A stretch of 64,000 nucleotides of DNA from Endomychus coccineus. Taxonomy: Eukaryota; Arthropoda; Insecta; Coleoptera; Endomychidae. Below the pieces are notes generated by a model. The model saw only the letters and a list, made by a program, of their open reading frames with translations. It did no database searches and was not told where the DNA came from. The position numbers were made by a program, and so were the translations under genes. The DNA lies in the NCBI GenBank assembly GCA_958510875.1, contig OY294068.1:24470297-24534296 (forward strand). Direction: 5' to 3'. Each line of letters begins with the position of its first letter. Positions within the stretch are counted from its first letter, which is position 1. Below are positions 58,925 through 64,000 of the stretch, in pieces.

Positions 58925-59930
58925 TATCTATAATAACTTGGGGGGTCTACACCCCTGTTTGCCCGCCCAGTAGACTCTAAGCATCTGATTCGCCCTTACC
59001 CACTTCCAACAGCATGCCACTGCCCGGTAGAGATCAACGCCTTGATTGGAGAGGATGCGGTCTTTTGAACCATCTGGGCACCTCCCCTTGGCTACTCGTG
59101 TAGTGTTAAAACAGCTTCTGTTCGACGAGTAGTCATCGACCTCGTGTCATCAACCACATATTATTGCTCTGGCCGCGAATCCATTACCCAGAAACCTGAA
59201 ATAGAGAGCACAGACACCTTACTATAGGAGTAAAGCCATGTGAAGCAGCATTTACCCACGCAGAGGCAGCTGTTTTTTCGCCCTCGTTGGGAGACTACTT
59301 TAGGTGGATCCTCCTAAGGGCGCTGCTTGCTAGACTATATTATTACCCTTTCTGGACTATAGCCAACTCTCATCTCCCCCGTATTATTTGTTTTACCACG
59401 AACGTGGACGTGTTACCGTTCGGCTTCTTTCGAATAGCCTACCGCAAAAGTCTACCACGATCGTGAATCCGTAGGAAGGCACTGCACCGTGGTTTTTATG
59501 GGTAAACGTTATGTGGTGCTCTGTTCACCTAATGTTTCGCTCCGTTTGTCTTGCAAAGGCTACTTTCAGCTAGAACCTACATAGAGGCTGCCGCAGTGAG
59601 GCACCGTGCTTGCTGACTATCTCGATCCTTTCGCTAGGTATAGTACACTCGCCTACTCTTGTTAAACTAAGCTAAACGCTACGTTTACGAGTCATCGCTG
59701 GCCTCGTACGAGTTCGGCCTTCTGAATGTGTCCACCACGTCCGTGAATCCGATTCAACCAGCATTCTGGGATAAAGAGGCACGGTTCGTGGTTTTAGAGG
59801 TGAAATGTATGTGGTGTTCAGTTCATCGGATCTTTTGCAGTGGTAGCTGTTAGTTTCGCCGGAAGGGTTGATTATCTCGAGACCCGCGTATAAGGCGTTG
59901 CTTGCTGAAGCTACTACCTATCAATAAGCG
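58925..59930 (+). repeat. GC-rich block with ~288-bp imperfect tandem units
   Basis: TGCTTGCT anchors lie at 59324, 59607 and 59899. ACCACGatCGTGAATCCG-type blocks lie at 59454 and 59734, TTCGGCTTC/TTCGGCCTTC at 59419 and 59713, and ATGTGGTGCTCTGTTCACC / ATGTGGTGTTCAGTTCATC at 59511 and 59809. No long open frame exists. GC content is well above the flanks by eye. It may be a set of 5' UTR monomers of a non-LTR element, but no ORF follows. Confidence 0.55.
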
Positions 59931-60004
59931 CAAGAAAAGTTCTTTTTCCAGAGGAAAGGTACAATCGTCTCAACAATGTGTTATTCACACGCACAGACAG
60001 CATG

Positions 60005-60165
60005 TCAAAAATAGTCTAAATCGATTCAGAAATGCTCAAAACTACCCCGTGAAAACCCGGAAAAAAGCGCTTTGGCCCAATTACAATATTCCCCTTACAC
60101 CATATATTACGTATAGTGGGGGAAGTACAAATGTTGCATCATCGTCTCCACACTTATAGTAAAGA
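60005..60165 (-). repeat. dispersed CACTATA repeat, copy 5
   Basis: Read on the minus strand: CCCCCACTATACGTAATATA, GTGTAAGGGGAATATTGTAA, TTGGGCC, TTTCCGGGTTTTCACGGGG, GTTTTGAGCATTTCTGA, then GACTATTTTTGACATGCTGT. It matches copy 3 (7485-7640) over ~150 bp, so it is the best pair for defining the family. Confidence 0.78.
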
Positions 60166-62227
60166 CACGTTAGGTGGGCCTTCAATTCTACAATGAGTAA
60201 TCAAGTGAATTCAATACCTACAAAGCTCCCGCCTTCATCATATTCAGACAGTTTCTGGTAATTTCAAGGAGGGAACTGTGTTGTTTTATCATTGCCATTG
60301 GTCTCTTCGAACTAGATAATAATGGATGCGAAGTTTATCAGATCGTTATACCTGTCTAGATTTTCGTTGATCCGGCAAGATTTTCATTAACTGATCTCTT
60401 TCAGGGACAAAAAATCCCTACCTCTAGTAGATATCGGGAGGGAAGCACTTTCCAGAGCGGTCTAAGTGGATTTCTAATAGCATATTGAGACGTAATTGTA
60501 TTGAAACAACATGCCACCATTAATTACTAGCTTGGCCTACATTCCACTTCCTACTGGAAGCGGTTTTCTTTATGCAAAGAACATCGGATAATAATCAGAT
60601 TGTTTCAGTTATTCCTCGACTGTAATGAATCCTAGGCTTGAGCTTCACTATGATTTTGATTAATCAATGATTTCACAACTTGACTAATTTCGAGTGAGTT
60701 TATATAGGTCAAACTTTTCTAATGCTATCAATATCAGTATACTGCAATCCTCAGGTGTTGAGTTTGGTTTTGCAGGTATAATAATCATCCTTGAGGTAAT
60801 GAATTTTGAGCTCAGCACTTTTCTGGCTGCTTGACTGTCGGCAATGTTCGCTATGTCCTTCTTTTTGTATTCTCTGTCCAATTTGAGTTGTGTACTGGTA
60901 TTTAATCATATTCCGAGTGGACGGTTTGTTTGCCATTTATTAATTTATGCTATATTACAAAATTAAATCTTTTTCATATAGAATTTATTGTTTTTCGAAT
61001 TTCATAGAAGGTATCTCCTCATCAAACTCAATAACTAATGAGTTATTCACGGGCAAACATTAGAATGCACATTTTCTCGTCGTGCCAGCTCAACTCACAA
61101 TTTTTACACTTCCAATAATACACTCTAATCAACATTCCTAAGAATTTTTTCCTTGTCTGACATCCAAAATTGAGTGAGGCGTAGCCGAATGGATGCACTA
61201 CTTGAATCAGCTTATATGACACAAGGTATATTCTCGTGAAGCGATGAAATAATGAATGAAATACACTAGATATGATGCAATTTACTGGCAAGAAAATTTA
61301 ATGTCCTTTCCGGGTTATCGAGCAGAGTCAAAATACTCGCTATTTCCTTTGTTTCGCGCACTGTTCGATGGACTAATTATCTGGTCAATTGTAGAGAGAA
61401 CTGAACTGGATGGGCTGTGCCGTGAAAGCAGTATACTGTAGGCTAGTTATTCGCACTGAAAAGATGACGTCGGTATTTCTCTTACGCAACACAAGAGGCA
61501 GACCTCTTTTATACTCCATAGACCGCCTATGTTGCATGAAAGGAGACTTTATGCGGTCTAAATTCACTAATATAGCCTAAATTGGGAAATTTAGAGGTTA
61601 AGGGTCAGCCGGATGCTATGCTCGATTCTTCGAGAGTGATTTTTCAGAGGAAAAATCGATCAACTGTTCGTGTTAAACAATGTACAGATCCATTTCCTAG
61701 TTTATAGTGTCATACAAGTATGTTTTAAATAAAATCCTCTTTTGAGATACATTATATTAGAAATGATGCCCTATGGCATTATGAACATTTATATAACCCT
61801 TGGGCATGATGTATTCATAATGCATCACATAGCAATGAGTGCATTTCAACATAGAGTTATAGGTAACCTTTATTAACATCTCAATATGAATGAAATTTCG
61901 TATAAATGTCATATCACCTATTTTGTAATGTTAAAAGTATTATTTTCGATTTCCCTTTTTACTTTTATGATGCACAAGTGCATCGATCGCTTTCGCAGCC
62001 TTGAATAATAAATACATCTTCAGAAAGATTCTCGTTTCCGAATATTTTCACTATAAGCTAACACAAAACGGCTGATTGGTACAGCGTTATTGACAATAAC
62101 AAAATATTATGTTGCATGATTGCCATGATTCTCGTAGACTAAGTATTCACTCTATTCAATGTCAAATGGTTCTCTTGCAATGGAATAATAGAGATTATTT
62201 CACTAGATTTCATAAATTTACCTAATT
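60166..62227. other. no supported gene
   Basis: Frames such as minus 60684-60936 and minus 61043-61291 have no recognised motif. A partial tRNA A-box-like string (GGCGTAGCCGAATGGATGC) near 61179 lacks a B-box partner. Confidence 0.4.
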
Positions 62228-62805
62228 TAATAAATTGTTCCACTTTCTCAAGGGAATCGTTACCGTGACCTAGGTACGCTATCGATATAGTAAATATGAA
62301 TGTTATGCTAGTGAATATGCAACATAAACAATAGGTCAGCAAGGTGAAGACTCAACGTCAATCTTTGTAAGAATACTTAGAACTTCGTAAAATGACAAGG
62401 TCCCCCCTTGGTGCTTTGTATATAGCGAACAAAGAGCATTAGGATAGGTTATCATCTTCATTCCTCAAACTGTATGAATCAACAATATGTTTTTATGAGA
62501 TACAAAGAGAGGAAGACTTCCAGAGCTTCTGTTATAATATCCTTTGATTTTGTTCGATTTCAAAAAATTACTCTATTCAATAAATTGCTCTACTTTCCTA
62601 AAGGAATCGATACCGTGACCTAGGCACGCTATCGATATAGCAAATATGAGTGTCATGCTTATAAATATGCAACATAAACATCAGGTCAGCAAGCTGAGGA
62701 GTCAACTTTAATCTTCGCAAGAATGTTTAGAACTTCGTAAAATGACAAGGCTCCACCTTGATGCTTTCTATATAGAGAACAAAGTGAATTAGGATAACTT
62801 AGTAT
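62228..62805. repeat. direct duplication of ~225 bp
   Basis: 62228-62450 and 62579-62800 share AATAAATTG(T/C)TC, GATACCGTGACCTAGG-type blocks, ACGCTATCGATATAG, AATATGCAACATAAACA, AGAACTTCGTAAAATGACAA and AGAACAAAG, with ~350 bp between starts. On the minus strand both copies encode the same hydrophobic stretch (CLCCIFTSITFIFTISIAYL / CLCCIFISMTLIFAISIACL) followed by LGHG and KVEQFI, the second copy interrupted by stops. Confidence 0.8.
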
Positions 62806-63455
62806 GTATTATGAAATATCAAGGGATAATGTAACAAACCTGTAATTAATATTCTACGATTCGAAATAGTGCAGTTATCCACATGTATAGGTCTTATAAT
62901 AAACCATAACCAATCACTGTGTTATTACTATACTACCTATAGCTACGAACCCTCTGTCGAACCATACTATGGACCTGAATCCACACTCTGTAGTTTTGTA
63001 GAATTCATATAAATCGTGATGTCAAAATTTCGTTTCTTCTTGAAAATCCTGGATCTTACAAATTAAATAACCGTCTAGTAGGTCCACGAGTGTTATAAAC
63101 ACGATAAGCTCTCGGTCGTCGTAGATTCCTTTAGGTCATAGGCCTGATGACCACCGACCAAGAAATATTATTATCCTATAATACCCTTGATATCGTAATT
63201 ACTATAAAAAGAAGTTTAATCCTCTAGCCAATAGGTACCAGGGCGTTGAGCCAGAGAGAAATGAAATATGTTAAATTATTACCACCAATGGAGTCTTTCT
63301 TGGACTTATAACCTCCAAACTTTTGAAAAATGTTATCTCCTCCCCTACATTTCACCACTGGCTGATACGATGTTCCGAGACATTAGAGATTTTCCCTTCA
63401 TGTAATTGAAAGTTATGGTCAAAACAAATTTCATATTATGCAATAAACTATGAAA
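62806..63455. other. no supported gene
   Basis: No recognised frame or repeat. Confidence 0.4.
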
Positions 63456-63881
63456 TACCGGGATATTAAAAATTATCTTGGTCAAGGCTGGTTGTGAAAT
63501 CTAAAACGTGTGTCTTACTTTACGTTTGAAATAATTATGTCGCTGTCACACTGACATCATCAATAACCTACAAATTTCATACCTATTTTAACATGCTGCA
63601 AAACGGTTTTCACAGCATGAGGATGCGCGTCAACTTGTGCATCGAACAAAACGGGGGACATTTCCAACAATTACTGTAATTTAGATTTTCTTGTTACTAA
63701 AACCGTTATTTCATAATTTGTAGTTCATTATTGTTTTACAACTGAAATAAATAGGTATGAAATTTGTAGGTTATTGATGATGTCAGTGTGACAGTGACAT
63801 AATTATTCCAAACGTAAAGTAAGACACACGTTTCAGATTCCACAACCACCCTTGACCAAGATAATTTTTGATATCCCGGTA
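63456..63881. mobile_element. MITE with ~135-bp terminal inverted repeats
   Basis: TACCGGGATATTAAAAATTA at 63456 is mirrored at 63881 (TAATTTTTGATATCCCGGTA). The arms continue inward through CTTGGTCAAGG, ACGTGTGTCTTACTTTACGT, CACTGACATCATCAATAACC and TACAAATTTCATACCTATTT. A ~165-bp non-coding centre separates them. No transposase is encoded, so it is a non-autonomous DNA transposon. Target duplication is ambiguous. Confidence 0.85.
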
Positions 63882-64000
63882 GTTCACACCGTGAGTACCG
63901 TATAACACAATAAATAAGAAAAATTCCCCTTACCCAATAAAATCACTGTTAAAGTACTGAGTACCTTTCAGCTACCAAGTAGCTTCCATCATAGTTAACT
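63882..64000. other. window end, nothing recognised
   Basis: AT-rich sequence without visible features. Confidence 0.4.

Noticed and set aside
61175..61215. Possible tRNA 5' half (GTAGCCGAATGG)
   Set aside because: No B-box or pairing acceptor follows within tRNA distance.
1..64000. CRISPR arrays, prokaryotic operons, phage or plasmid features
   Set aside because: Repeat structures are transposon ends, satellites or microsatellites; all recognisable genes are eukaryotic transposable elements or a calpain retrocopy.

Overview
The window is AT-rich eukaryotic DNA from an insect. The evidence is a (TTAGG)n telomere-type block, mariner, P-type, hAT and Penelope-like elements of arthropod type, and an intronless calpain copy that reads like an insect CalpA/CalpB-type protein. 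A beetle or similar insect would fit, but the order cannot be fixed from this sequence. I see no intact host gene, no rRNA, no intact tRNA gene and no CRISPR. Nearly everything I can name is a transposable element, its debris, or a repeat derived from one.

Layout. 1-1908: Penelope-like element (PLE) A, minus strand, with an RT/GIY-YIG reading frame and a hammerhead-ribozyme motif. 2.0-3.6 kb: two Tc1/mariner-type remnants, one with ~170-bp inverted ends. 3.8-9.7 kb: copies of a dispersed repeat with a palindromic core, one split by a deleted mariner at a TA. 10.8-13.8 kb: internally deleted LINE, LINE RT scrap, and the C-terminal half of a P-element/THAP9-type transposase bracketed by ~201-bp repeat units. 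15.0-16.8 kb: PLE B, a complete inverted-arm element. 16.8-18.5 kb: LINE RT relic. 19.4-20.4 kb: ~1-kb hairpin. 21.7-23.5 kb: PLE relic C and an inverted-repeat element. 23.9 kb: tRNA-Ser-derived segment. 27.4 kb: minisatellite. 30.6-35.3 kb: two LTR-like copies. 35.9-36.7 kb: tandem repeats with a tRNA-like insert. 37.0-39.6 kb: hAT fragments enclosing a processed calpain pseudogene. 40.9-42.4 kb: LINE 3' end with a (TTAC)n tail, PLE relic D and an unidentified coding relic. 46.1 kb: tRNA-derived SINE. 48.5-49.7 kb: near-complete mariner. 52.8-55.4 kb: PLE and RNase H LINE scraps with a hAT inserted between a perfect 8-bp target duplication. 55.5 kb: TTAGG block. 59.0-59.9 kb: GC-rich tandem units. 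62.2-62.8 kb: direct duplication. 63.5 kb: MITE.

No set of genes here forms a pathway. The common thread is layered transposition. The most interesting system is the PLE family: four loci share ~590-bp arms with a hammerhead motif near the outer end, in copies that range from intact-looking to decayed, and internal deletions differ from copy to copy. The second is the calpain retrocopy bounded by a ~48-bp near-perfect inverted repeat inside hAT sequence. I found no convincing undescribed functional system. The best leads are listed as findings.
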